DNA from: Phytohabitans rumicis
GTDB lineage: Bacteria > Actinomycetota > Actinomycetes > Mycobacteriales > Micromonosporaceae
NCBI RefSeq assembly: GCF_011764445.1
Contig: NZ_BLPG01000001.1
Coordinates: forward strand, 1,240,001-1,304,000
DNA length: 64,000 nt
Direction: 5' to 3'
In this document: positions 1 through 9,738 of the stretch, one piece after another
How the letters are laid out: every line of letters starts with the position of its first letter
Position numbering within the stretch: position 1 is the first letter of the stretch
Position numbers and translations under genes: made by a program
The notes under the pieces: model-generated
Database searches by the model: none
What the model was told of the DNA's origin: nothing
Seen by the model: the letters and a program-made list of their open reading frames with translations, nothing else

Positions 1-468
1 CGCGGGTTGACGCGCTACGTCACCCGTGTCGTCGGCGACGGCCACGACGCGGCTGACCTCGTGGCGGCGGCCTTCCTCGCGGCGCTGGAGTCGGCCGCCG
101 GCTTCGATCCCTCCCGCGGTGAGCCGGTCGCCTGGCTGTACGGGATCGCCGCCAATCTGATCGCGGGCCGCAACCGCCGGTCGGGCATCGAGTCGCGGGC
201 GCTGCGACGGCTGTGGGGACGACGGCCGGCGGCACCCGACGACTACGGCCGGGTCGACGAGCAGGTGGACGCCCGCCGTCGCGGCGGTGGCCCGTTGGCG
301 GAGTTGTCCGCCCTGCCACCGGCGGAACGGGAGGTGGTCGCGCTGATTGTGCTCGACGACCTGACCGTGACGGAGGCCGCCGGTGTGCTCGGCATCCGGC
401 CCGCCACCGCCCGAATGCGGTTGGCCCGAGCACGTGACCGTTTCACGAACCGGCCGCAGGAGGGCTGA
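1..468 (+). CDS. RNA polymerase sigma factor, ECF type (5'-truncated by window edge)
   Basis: The reading frame is open from the first base, so the true start lies outside the window; a TTG at position 7 is available but would leave region 2 incomplete. The visible part begins in the C-terminal half of sigma region 2 (pattern DAADLVAAAFLAALESAAGFD, then VAWLYGIAANL) and contains a complete region 4 near the end (LPPAEREVVALIVLDDLTV, then the recognition-helix region GVLGIRPATARMRLARARDR). ECF sigma factors direct RNA polymerase to a small regulon and are usually controlled by a linked anti-sigma or partner protein. The next gene starts 5 bp downstream and encodes a single-span membrane protein, which fits such a partner. 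The family call is firm; the regulon cannot be inferred. Confidence 0.88.
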   Translation, partial: RGLTRYVTRVVGDGHDAADLVAAAFLAALESAAGFDPSRGEPVAWLYGIAANLIAGRNRRSGIESRALRRLWGRRPAAPDDYGRVDEQVDARRRGGGPLAELSALPPAEREVVALIVLDDLTVTEAAGVLGIRPATARMRLARARDRFTNRPQEG

Positions 469-473
469 TCCCG

Positions 474-1499
474 ATGGCCACCAAGCGCGGACCCGACTAC
501 GCCAGTCTCCTGACCGAGGCCGAGCAGCGCACCCTGGACGAGCTGCTGGCCCACGCCCGGACACGGGCGGGAACGACCAACCACACTAAACCGCGATCCT
601 GGGCACGCCCGCCTTCGCGATCGCGCTGGCTGGCGGTCGTAGGCTCGGCCGTCTCGGTACTGGTACTGGCCGGAGTCGGCACGACGATCCGGATCGGGCT
701 GACCGATCGTGGGGACGCCCCAGGCGGTTCCAGCGCCGCCGCCGTCCTGGCCAAGTTGGCCGCCTCGGCGAGCAACGCGCCCGCTGCCGCATTCGCCGCG
801 CCCGATGCGCTGTTCGGCTCGCCCGATCCGGCTGGCCCGGCCTTCGGAGGGCAGCGCCAGCGCACCGTCGACATCGTCGTGACCGGTGCACCTGGACCGT
901 GCTGGATCGATGCGGTAGAGGCCGAAGTGCGCGCCGACTCCACAGGCTCTGCCACGTCCGCGGGTGGCCGCCTGCGGGTCGAGCAGATCACGTTGCCCTC
1001 GGTCACGATGAACGTGGCGGGCTGCACCGGGTACGGTCCAAGCCAGCCGGTGGCACGGCCGATGATCGACAAAACGACCGAGGATCTGGCCGACCTATGG
1101 GCGCAGGCGCGGAAGACGTTTCCAGCTCTCGGCGACTACGTGAGTCCGAACTGGACAGTTGCTGATGTTCCCGCCACACCCAAGGCGGTCAGCGAGCTGA
1201 TCGACGCGGCGAGCGAATCCACAGTGGACAATGAACCGTGGTGGCGCTGGTTGACGGCGGCATTCGCGAGTCCGGAGCTTTCCCCCGCCCAACACGGCGC
1301 GGCGCTGAGACTGGCCGCGCAGACCGAGAAACTGGTCCTGCTGTCGACGGACGCGCCGACCCTGACCGGTTTGCGAGGAGTCAAGCTGCGTGTGCCAGGC
1401 GGGGCAGAACTCATCTTCGAGCCACGGACCGGGGTTCTGCTCCAACGGTCCGTGGTTCGCCAAGACCGGGGCGTGGCCATAACGATCTACCGCCGCTAA
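474..1499 (+). CDS. Single-span membrane protein linked to the ECF sigma factor (CU044_5270-like)
   Basis: A 341-residue protein starting with ATG five bases after the sigma factor stop, so almost certainly co-transcribed. Residues 1-50 are polar and basic, followed by one clear transmembrane helix at about residues 52-75 (core AVVGSAVSVLVLAGVGTTI), then a long Ala/Pro-rich linker and an extracytoplasmic domain. The type II layout (short cytoplasmic N-terminus, large outer domain) and the position behind a sigma factor match the actinobacterial family annotated as CU044_5270, whose members often follow sigma factors. I see no zinc-binding anti-sigma HxxxCxxC motif, so calling it an anti-sigma factor would be inference. 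The outer domain gives no recognisable catalytic motif. Confidence 0.6.
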   Translation: MATKRGPDYASLLTEAEQRTLDELLAHARTRAGTTNHTKPRSWARPPSRSRWLAVVGSAVSVLVLAGVGTTIRIGLTDRGDAPGGSSAAAVLAKLAASASNAPAAAFAAPDALFGSPDPAGPAFGGQRQRTVDIVVTGAPGPCWIDAVEAEVRADSTGSATSAGGRLRVEQITLPSVTMNVAGCTGYGPSQPVARPMIDKTTEDLADLWAQARKTFPALGDYVSPNWTVADVPATPKAVSELIDAASESTVDNEPWWRWLTAAFASPELSPAQHGAALRLAAQTEKLVLLSTDAPTLTGLRGVKLRVPGGAELIFEPRTGVLLQRSVVRQDRGVAITIYRR

Positions 1500-1544
1500 C
1501 GTGCTGACCACGAACGTTCACCGGGTCGGTCGGCAGGCACCGAC

Positions 1545-1640
1545 AACGGGCTGCGGGGAATACGGGAACGCGCGGTGCTGCTGGGCGGCGAGGTGGCCGC
1601 CGGCCCCGGGCCGGACGGTGGCTATGTCGTGCGGGCCCGC
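1545..1640 (+). pseudogene. C-terminal fragment of a sensor histidine kinase
   Basis: Translation in this frame gives NGLRGIRERAVLLGGEVAAG followed by PGPDGGYVVRARIPS. This is the typical G2 box and last strands of the HATPase_c domain of actinobacterial NarL-type kinases. Nothing upstream in this frame supplies the N, G1 or F boxes, and the frame runs on past the usual end into the antisense of the next gene. It is therefore a scrap of a lost kinase gene, about 30 codons long, lying exactly where the five-gene operon at 1696-16322 begins. It may mark one edge of an insertion or deletion. Confidence 0.6.
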
Positions 1641-1695
1641 ATCCCCTCGATCTGGCGCAGACCGCATGATCCGCGTGCCCAGGGCCGCATCTGGG

Positions 1696-4600
1696 TCATC
1701 GGCGTGGGATGTCGACCGCCGTCGGCGTGGCGAGCGTGGCGGCGGCGAAGGAGGCGGAGTGGCCGGCCGCCGCCCCTTCCGCGCCGATCCGGGCGGTTGC
1801 GGCGGCGGTGACGTCGAGGACCCGCTGGCTGTCCCGGGCGTCGGTGTCGGCGGTGGCGAAGTGGACGGTGTGTATCGGCTGGGTGATGGTCACGCCGCGG
1901 ATGTCCCCGGCGAAGAGGCAGAGCAGGGTGTCCGGTGCCAGCAGCACCGTCCGCGCCGGCTTGACCGCTTTGGCCGTGATCCGCAGGTCGGGCCAGCCAC
2001 CGACGACGTGCGAACGGATCAGGAAACCGCTCATCGTGCCCGCCGACGGCACGAGCACGTGCGCCGTCCAGGGGGCGACGGCCGGGCGCGGCACATCGGC
2101 CTGGTCGACGACGACCGCGGTGGCGATCTCGCTGGCCAGGGTCCGGTCGAGGTCGACATCGCCGGGCGTGATCCGGCCGAGGCTGAGCGCGCCGTCGAGG
2201 AGGGCCGCGATCCAGCCCTCGTGGACGGTGAAGAAACGCAGCGACTCGGCCGGCGCTGCGCCGGCGTCGGGTACCAGGTAGTTGTAGGGAACGCCATTGA
2301 GCAGCGCGAGCTCGTCGAGCCAGGCGGCGACCGCGGCCGGGACCGGCGGCGGGGTGCCGTCGGCGCCGGTGCGCAGCTGCTGGGCGCGGCGGCGTTTCCA
2401 CCGGTACAGCGCGGCCGCGAACGGCTTGCTCGACAGCGCGAGGAGCCGGCCGAGCTGCCAGGCTGCCGCGAAGCCCCGGTCGGCCCCGGCGACGAGTTCG
2501 TCGGCGGCGTGCGCCGGCAGCGCCGGGCGCCGCGCGTCGGCGACCGGAACCAGCGGTCCCTGGTACCTGGCGTCGGCGCGTTCGCCGGTCCCGGAGACGT
2601 ATGGCAGCGCGACCGGCGCGCCGAGCGCGGCCGCGCCGTCCGCGAGGTGCCGCAGCAGCACCTTGAGGTCGCCGCCGGCTTCGATGTCGGTGAAGCGCCA
2701 GCTCTTCAGGCTCACCACGCGCACCGTGCCGGTGGCCGTCACCCCGGCCGCGCCGTACAGGTGGCGGACCGAGACCAGGTGGGCGACGTGGGTGGAGTCG
2801 GGGCGCGGCAGCCGGTTGGCGATGACCACGGCGCGTTCCACGCCGTCCGCGTCGCGGCGGACGTGCGTGAGCAGCGCCAGGTCGCGGCGCGCGGCGTTCT
2901 GCGAAGGCAGAAGACTCGCGGGTACGTCGATGACCGTCAGCTTGTCGTCGTCGAGCTGGGGCTCCGGGGCGTCGGTCTCGTCGAACAGCAGCAGCGCCAG
3001 CCACGGCAGGTCGTCGCGGCTCGGGTCGGCGGTGTCCTGCCAGGGCAGTGTGCTGTGGTTGAGCACGATGTGCGGCAGGTCGGCGCGGTAGTGGCCGGCG
3101 CTGTTCTCCGGCGGGTAGAGGGCGTAGATCTCGCCGGGATCCAGTTGCGGACGGTTGCCGGCGATGGTGAACGAGACCGTGGTGGTGAACCGCTCCGGCG
3201 GTATCCGGCGCGCGGCCGGGGTCGGCTCGTCGGTGGTGACGTCCTGCGTGACCGTGACGTGGTAGGTCCCGACCGGCAGCGTCGGCAGGTGGTACTGGCG
3301 CAGCTCCATGCCGCCGACGGCGGCCCGGTCGTCGCCCTCCATCGGGTCGAGTCGCGGCCGTAGCTCGAACCCGCCGAGCAGGTCGCGTACGAGCGCCTCG
3401 CCGGTCGGGTCGGGCACCATCGACGCGCCGAGCTCACCCCAGAGTGCGGTGGGCAGGTTGCGCAGCAGCGGGGTGAACCCGAAGTGATGCTCGACGCCGC
3501 CGCCGTCGCGGGTCACCTCGACCGTCAGGGCGCTGCGCAGGTGTACACCGTTGTGGCCGGGCGGGACGAGCCGCATCGGCCCCACCGCGATGCCGCCGAG
3601 CGGGCGGCGGTGTGGGCTGGTCTGCTGGGCCGGCACCGCGCGCGCGTCGCCGGTGACGAACGGGGTGGGCGTGCCGTCCGCACCGGCGTACAGCTCGGTG
3701 ACGGCCAGGTCGCCGCGGATCCGTGCGGCGTTCGAGGGGATGACGGTGTCCACCCGCAGGACGAGGCGCTGCGGATCCAGGACGCCGAGGTCGGCGGCGG
3801 TGCCGGTGGTGCGGCTGACCAGCCCGGCCGCGGCGGTGACCCCGCACAGGGCGCCCGACGGCAGGAACGAGCGGCGGAACACCGCCCACTCGACCGGCTG
3901 CGGCGCCGGCCGGTCCTGCGCGCCGAACGCGATGTCGAACGAGATGATCCAGAGGTTGATGTGCGCGGTACCGGCGAAGTCGGGGCCCCAGATGTGCAGG
4001 TCCGCGCCGATGTCGACGGTGATCTGGTGGGTGCCGAAGAACACGAACGTGTACGACACGTTGAGGTCGATGTAGGCGTGCGCGTCGTAGTGGTACGGCT
4101 TCCAGGCGATGAGGAAGTCGATGCCGACGCTGAACGCGGCCCGCAGCGCGCCGCTCTGCCAGATGACCTGCAGGTGCCCGCCGGCCATCAGCGCCGACGG
4201 GGTCAGCGCCAGGTACGCGTCGGCCTTGATCCCGAGGTTCGCGTCGACCTGCCAGTTGAGCGCCAGCCTCGGCACCTGCGGGTAGTGCGCCGGCACCGGG
4301 AACGCCGGGTGGTATCCGCCGATCGTGAGCACGAAGTCGCCGTCGTGCTCGCCGCCGAACCAGTCGTAGAACGCGAACCCGCCGGTGAGCTGCCCGTCTC
4401 GCGAGAAGAGGTACGAGGCGGAGGTGAGCTGCCCGCGTACGAAGAGCAGGCCCTCGGCCGGCACGAACGAGGCCCGGATCGCGAGCTGCAGCTCGACCAG
4501 CGGCGCCACCTGCCGCTCGGTGAGGTCCGGGCGGGGCGCGACCATCGTCGACAGGCCGAGCAGGTCGAGCTCGAACCGCTCGCCCAGGCCGAGCACGAGC

Positions 4601-7452
4601 AGCGCGAACGAGTCGACCATCTGGAACGACGAGAACCGGACCCCGATCGCGAGGAACATGTCGCCGGCGGTCGGCGGGATCCAGGTGCGCAGCCCGTCGA
4701 GTTGCGTGCGGAGCAGATCCCGCGGCTGGGCGGCGCCGGTGGCCGGCTGCGGGTTGGTCGCGGCCGTGATCAGCGGGAACGTGGCGACCTGGTCGATCGA
4801 GGGCATCAGCAGCCGCCGGTTGTAGCCGAAGCCGGCGGCCAGGCCGGTGACCGTGAAGAACGGCGGCCCGCCCAGGGCCTTGTCGAGCACGGCGTAGACG
4901 AACATCGACGCCTGCCCGTTGAGGTACACGTAGCCGCCGAGCGCCGCGAGCGCGAAGTCCGCGGTACGGATCAGGGCGGCACCGTCGTACTCGTCGTAGG
5001 GCTCGCCGCCGGCCGGCTTGATCGTGGTGCGCAGCAACGCTCCGCCGATCTCCACCGCGCCGCTGCGGTAGTCGACGCCGATGCCGCGCAGGTCGAAGGT
5101 CGGCTCGAACCGGTCGATCGGCGACCCGAACGTCAGGCCGTCCAGCGACAGCGTCAGGGCCGCCACGGTGAGCGACGCGTCGAGCCGGAAGAGCACCTTC
5201 TTGTCCGCGTACTCGAACCCGATCCGCCCCACGTACACCGGCCCGAACGTCTTCTGCACGTCGAACCAGCGCGTCGTGTCCACTGTGGATACGGCCGGCG
5301 CGGGAGCAGTCGACGGGGTGCTGGTGGCGGCCGGGGCAGCGGCCACCGGCAGGGCAAGCTCTTTCGGCGCGGTGTCGCCGAGGTTGAGACGCGCGGTCGC
5401 GGTGACGCCGGCGGTGGCGACGGGCAGCGGTGGGACCGCCGCGGGCAGCAGCGCGTTGATCGCGTCGGTCTCGACCGTGGTCAGGTCGCGGGACGCGGCC
5501 ACGATCCGGAGGCTGTCGACACCCAGCGAGCGGTCCGCCGGGAACAGCTGACCCACCAGCGGAAGGCTGGACAGCCCGAGCTTCGCTCCGAGCTCCAACC
5601 CAAGCACGAACGCCGCGCCGGCCTCCTCCCCGGCGCCCACGACGCCAAGGACGACGTCGCGCAGGTCGATCGAGAGGTCGTCCGGGATGAGCTCGCCTGC
5701 CTCCTCGGACAGGGCCAGCACGAGATCCCGGACGGAGATCTGGCGTGAGTCGCCGGTGTGGTAATAGGTGGCCGCCATGACCGTCTCCGCCGGGTCCGTC
5801 ATGACGTGCAGTTCGAAGTCGAGGTCGGCGACGGTGACCCGCCCGGTGAAGCTCTTGCGCCAGCCGCCCGCGACCGGGTCGATCTGGATCGTGACCGTGG
5901 TGTCCACAAGCTGGTCGCCGACGCGCAGGGAGGTGACGCAGTCGAACTTGGCGGCGCGGCTCGCGGTGTCCGCGAAGATCCTGAGGCGGTCCAACTCCAG
6001 GCTCGCGAGCGCGCCGGGCAGCGTGCTGTCCACGTTGTACAGCTCGACGAGTCGGTCGTGCACGGCGCGCACCGTCAGGGCGCTGCCGGCCAGGCTTTCA
6101 CAGGTGAACTGCCAGCCACCGCCGCGCGGGTCGTGCTCGGCGAAGACCCGGAAGTCGGCATCGAACACGCTGACATAGCCCTCGATGCTCCCGGCGACGC
6201 CGGCCGGGTCCCGCGCGATCGACAGCGTGCATGAGGTGAAGGCGAGCGGCACCGGTCCGATGTGGATGCTCAGGTCGCTGTCGAGCGTGGCGACGAACTC
6301 GTAACGGCCGATGTTCGGGATCGCGGCGATACGGAGCTGGGAGAGCTCCATTGTGGGAAACGCCTGTGCCGCTGTCTCGGGAAGGCTCTTGCCGACCAGC
6401 GTCCGCAGGTCGACGGTGCGGCCCGGCATCAGGTGGCCGTAAATGGCGAACGTGGGCAGCACCACCCCGACTGCGAAGCTGACGCCGTCGACCGTGATGT
6501 GGGTGTCTACGACGACGTTGCGGATGGCGCGCGTGGTCAGATCGAAGGCGACGGTGACTCTGTCGAGCGCGAGCGCGGAGAGGTTGAGCATGTCGAACCC
6601 CGCCTGTACTTCGCCGGCCAGGGCGTCGTCGCCGACAAGACGCGCCAGGTCGACGATTCCCGGCCGTGCGTCGCCGGCCGCCGGGACCAGCTCTACCTCC
6701 CCCGCACCGTCGTCACGAAGCGTCAACCGGGCGGTGACGGGGAAGTCGCCCAGCTCCGCGGTGCCGTAAACGGCGCCGCTGAACATCTCGACGTTCGGAA
6801 CCCTGGTCGAGGTCGTCGCCTTGACCTCGACACCGATGCCGGAGAACGTCACGAAGTCGTCGATCAGCGTCCAGCCGTGCTCGGCGAGCGTCGCGCCGGC
6901 GACCACCTCGGTGTCCTGCGTGGGCGTCACAGCGAGCACGACGCGCAGGTCGGCAAGGGGCACGGCGGCGAAGATGCCGGTGCCCGCCGGCAGCACGACT
7001 CCCCACTGGGAGTCACCGACGAAGTCGACCAGGTCGCTCAACGACACGATCTTGGCAGGCTCGGCGACACGCGTGAGGCTGAGCCGGCCGGACTCGTCGA
7101 GGCCGCCGGCTACGTTGACCGCGGCGGCGCCCACGGTCACGAAGCCCTTCAGCCGCAGGGCGACGGTCGGATCGGCGGCGGACTCGGCGGTGAGGACCAG
7201 CTCCAGCCAGGTCACGGTCACGGCGCGGGCCGATCCGGTGCCGATGGGCCACAGCTCACTGGGCGTCGCGGTGACCGTGAGCGAGTTCGTGTCGAGGACG
7301 AGCTGGGGACCTGGGAGCAGCACCCGCCTCGCCGGAAGCCGGTCGAGCACCGCGGCCAGGGCGGGCACCCCGCAGTTTTCCGCGGTGAGCGGAAGCGTGC
7401 CGTCGACGGTGGCCTGTGTGTAACGGTCACTAAGCTCGCGAAGCGTCGCCAT
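1696..7452 (-). CDS. Giant DUF6603-like protein, 1,918 residues, function unknown
   Basis: Last gene of a five-gene minus-strand operon, starting 11 bp after the end of the metallo-beta-lactamase-fold gene. The ATG at 7450-7452 gives MATLRELSDRYTQ. The N-terminal ~700 residues are repeated beta-strand-rich units resembling one another (phrases such as ALASLELDRLRIFADTAS and LALDRVTVAFDLTTRAI, each describing an amphipathic strand set). The centre (about residues 850-1250) carries the stretch GGPPFFTVTGLAAGFGYNR, which I associate with the DUF6603 family of very large proteins. The C-terminal third is less repetitive and ends FAAATLATPTAVDIPRR. No signal peptide and no obvious catalytic motif are visible. 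The protein reads as a large beta-solenoid or scaffold. The DUF6603 assignment is from memory of that motif; function is unknown. Confidence 0.62.
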   Translation of the reverse strand: MATLRELSDRYTQATVDGTLPLTAENCGVPALAAVLDRLPARRVLLPGPQLVLDTNSLTVTATPSELWPIGTGSARAVTVTWLELVLTAESAADPTVALRLKGFVTVGAAAVNVAGGLDESGRLSLTRVAEPAKIVSLSDLVDFVGDSQWGVVLPAGTGIFAAVPLADLRVVLAVTPTQDTEVVAGATLAEHGWTLIDDFVTFSGIGVEVKATTSTRVPNVEMFSGAVYGTAELGDFPVTARLTLRDDGAGEVELVPAAGDARPGIVDLARLVGDDALAGEVQAGFDMLNLSALALDRVTVAFDLTTRAIRNVVVDTHITVDGVSFAVGVVLPTFAIYGHLMPGRTVDLRTLVGKSLPETAAQAFPTMELSQLRIAAIPNIGRYEFVATLDSDLSIHIGPVPLAFTSCTLSIARDPAGVAGSIEGYVSVFDADFRVFAEHDPRGGGWQFTCESLAGSALTVRAVHDRLVELYNVDSTLPGALASLELDRLRIFADTASRAAKFDCVTSLRVGDQLVDTTVTIQIDPVAGGWRKSFTGRVTVADLDFELHVMTDPAETVMAATYYHTGDSRQISVRDLVLALSEEAGELIPDDLSIDLRDVVLGVVGAGEEAGAAFVLGLELGAKLGLSSLPLVGQLFPADRSLGVDSLRIVAASRDLTTVETDAINALLPAAVPPLPVATAGVTATARLNLGDTAPKELALPVAAAPAATSTPSTAPAPAVSTVDTTRWFDVQKTFGPVYVGRIGFEYADKKVLFRLDASLTVAALTLSLDGLTFGSPIDRFEPTFDLRGIGVDYRSGAVEIGGALLRTTIKPAGGEPYDEYDGAALIRTADFALAALGGYVYLNGQASMFVYAVLDKALGGPPFFTVTGLAAGFGYNRRLLMPSIDQVATFPLITAATNPQPATGAAQPRDLLRTQLDGLRTWIPPTAGDMFLAIGVRFSSFQMVDSFALLVLGLGERFELDLLGLSTMVAPRPDLTERQVAPLVELQLAIRASFVPAEGLLFVRGQLTSASYLFSRDGQLTGGFAFYDWFGGEHDGDFVLTIGGYHPAFPVPAHYPQVPRLALNWQVDANLGIKADAYLALTPSALMAGGHLQVIWQSGALRAAFSVGIDFLIAWKPYHYDAHAYIDLNVSYTFVFFGTHQITVDIGADLHIWGPDFAGTAHINLWIISFDIAFGAQDRPAPQPVEWAVFRRSFLPSGALCGVTAAAGLVSRTTGTAADLGVLDPQRLVLRVDTVIPSNAARIRGDLAVTELYAGADGTPTPFVTGDARAVPAQQTSPHRRPLGGIAVGPMRLVPPGHNGVHLRSALTVEVTRDGGGVEHHFGFTPLLRNLPTALWGELGASMVPDPTGEALVRDLLGGFELRPRLDPMEGDDRAAVGGMELRQYHLPTLPVGTYHVTVTQDVTTDEPTPAARRIPPERFTTTVSFTIAGNRPQLDPGEIYALYPPENSAGHYRADLPHIVLNHSTLPWQDTADPSRDDLPWLALLLFDETDAPEPQLDDDKLTVIDVPASLLPSQNAARRDLALLTHVRRDADGVERAVVIANRLPRPDSTHVAHLVSVRHLYGAAGVTATGTVRVVSLKSWRFTDIEAGGDLKVLLRHLADGAAALGAPVALPYVSGTGERADARYQGPLVPVADARRPALPAHAADELVAGADRGFAAAWQLGRLLALSSKPFAAALYRWKRRRAQQLRTGADGTPPPVPAAVAAWLDELALLNGVPYNYLVPDAGAAPAESLRFFTVHEGWIAALLDGALSLGRITPGDVDLDRTLASEIATAVVVDQADVPRPAVAPWTAHVLVPSAGTMSGFLIRSHVVGGWPDLRITAKAVKPARTVLLAPDTLLCLFAGDIRGVTITQPIHTVHFATADTDARDSQRVLDVTAAATARIGAEGAAAGHSASFAAATLATPTAVDIPRR

Positions 7453-7463
7453 TGCGTCCCCGG

Positions 7464-9736
7464 CTAGCTGTGCGGAATGGTTATGTGCTCGCCGTTTTCG
7501 TCGTGGAACGCGACACGGAAGAGGGGGTCGTCCGCGATCTCCGCGGCCCTGACGCTGCTTACCGCGACCTTGATGGCGTCACGAACAGGTCCCTTGATCC
7601 CGGGGCTCGGCGGAACGCCCGAACGGACGAGCAACTCCTCGAGCGCGTTGTCGAGAGCGAACGCCGCCGAGCTGTGAACCAATGCGAAGAGCCCGGTGCA
7701 CGCCATGACGCCCGCCATCGCGGCGACAGCCGGCTCCATGCCGCTCCGGAACGCGGCCCTGGCGGTGGTGGTTGCCGAATACTCGTCGCGGCCCGCCGCG
7801 ACACTCGCGATCGCCACTCCAGCCGTCACGGCCTGGGCGACGGTGGCGCCCCCGAAGGCGACGGTGGACGCCGCCAGGACCGCCAAGGCGCCGTCGACCA
7901 ATCCGCGGCGGCTCCTCTCGTCCCCCTCATCAATCTGGCGGCCGTCGCCGCCGCTGTCGCGGCGGTGATCGCATGTGGACCACCTAGCGCCGCGATCGCG
8001 TCGTGGACGCGCCCTTCGTAGGTGTTCTCCGGGTCCCGGACCGCGGAGATCATCGCGTCGACGGTCGCCTCGCCCAGCATCGCCGACAGCAGATCCTGCG
8101 CCGTCTGGTCGGGCCCGGCCAGGACCGTTTCGAGCGGGGTGCCTTCCGGGCGCGGCCAGGGACAGACCCACGCCGCCTTCGTGATGGCCTCCTCGACCGC
8201 CGCGAACGGAGCGCCGATGATCTTGCCGACCACGGCGCAGCTACCGTATAGGGTCATGTCGTCGGCGCACGAGGTGACGACCTGCTGAGGGACCTGGTCA
8301 CCAAAAATTGAGGCGACCGCTCGGGTGACCGCCAAGGCGATCCGGTACTGCCGACCTTCGGGCGGGCGCAAGGACTCCTCTTGTGAGACCAGGACACGAA
8401 TGTGCCCGGGCACGCTCGGGCCGCCAGCGGTGTGCGCATAGGGACCGCGCGCGTAGCTCTGGTTGTCGGAATATCTGAGCTCGCTCAGATATCGCCGAAC
8501 CGGCCGATACACCGTCGGCGGGTAATAGAACCGGAATTCCTTCCGCTTCGAGATCTGGTCGTCGAATTTCTTGAAGCCGTCCAGAATTGGCATCGTGTCC
8601 TTGCCCAGGAAGCCACGGTTGCCACTGCCGAGCGCCACGATCGCCGCCGCCGGTCGAAGCCTCGACACGAAACTTCGCGAGGCGGTCGATCGAGGCACCC
8701 GGACGTACTCTCCAGACATGAATGAATGTGACATCTCGTCAGCTAGCCGCACTACGTGCACCCGTCCGCTCGCCGTGTCGGAAGGGTTGAGGAACTGCAT
8801 CACGCCCGGTACAACCGCCGGATCAGCGCTGCGCAGATTGCGACTGCCTATCTCCTGGGCCGACTCAAGATCTCCGGCGATGAAGTAGCGAAAGTTGTTG
8901 AACTTGAGCACGAGGCCAAGACCCTTTGCTTTTTGGTTTTCGATTATCTTCAGTTGTCCTTCGTTTTGGAGGCCGCCCGCCTGATCTGAGCAGAACCGGC
9001 TGGTGCGGGGCCCAGGGCCAATCTGCGCTATCCACTTGTTTGCCGCTACGCAGGTCAAGGTAGGCGCGTAAGGCGCGTCTCGTGGCGGCGACTCCACCCG
9101 CCAGTCGCTGAGATCCCCATTACCCCACATCAGTTCGACACCGACGAGCCGGTCCGGCGGCATGAAGGTTTGATCGCGAGACTTGTCGGTCAGCTCGAAG
9201 GTTTTTGGGTCGCGGCTGATGCTCAACGTCGTCGGCGCGGGTAGAAGGACCTCGCCGGTCTGAGTTTTCAGGTTGACGATCTCGAAGCTGTTGACAAGCG
9301 AGGTGGCGTGACGGAAGGTCGACGGCATGCTCGACATAGCTTTTCGGTAGACCGTGTACGAGCTGTCGGATACCAACTTAGCGCCCTTTACGGCGGCCAC
9401 TGTTTGCATTTCGCACATCGGATATTGCCAGCCCTGGTCGTATAGCGTGGCACCGTCGAGAAATCTGTATTCCGGCTGGCCGAACTTCTGTAGAATGGCA
9501 CTGATTCCACCGAAGTAGTACTCGTCGAAGTGGGTAACGATGACGATGTCTATACGACTGATTCCTATCGACTGCAGATAGGTCGCCACAACGGGGGCGG
9601 ACTCTGCGGAGCCACCATTGATCAAGACGGTGCGGCGTAGAGCAGGTGCTTGACCCGGGTCCCCGTACCGCGCGTCGATGACGGTGGCATTCCCTTGGTG
9701 CACGTCGATATGGTGAATCGTCAGGTCCCAAGGCAT
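7464..9736 (-). CDS. ComEC-like metallo-beta-lactamase-fold protein with degenerate active site (one frameshift)
   Basis: Starts with ATG at 9734-9736, two bases after the stop of the LamG-like gene; an AGGAG ribosome site overlaps that stop. Residues 1-80 match the ComEC-type MBL opening: HHIDVHQGNATVIDARYG, then VTHFDEYYFGGI where active enzymes have HxDxDHxGG. The first His and Asp are kept but the following Asp-His pair is Tyr-Tyr, so the di-metal site is probably not functional. A later strand, YFIAGDLES, matches the GD motif, while the usual SGN..GHP motif reads SGNRGFLGKD without the His. The frame breaks at a C run at 7922-7926 (G5 on the coding strand). One more G would join residue ~605 to a downstream frame ending HITIPHS at 7464, giving about 757 residues. 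The C-terminal ~200 residues are Ala-rich and possibly membrane-associated (VAAMAGVMACTGLFALVHSS). Confidence 0.6.
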
Positions 9737-9738
9737 CG

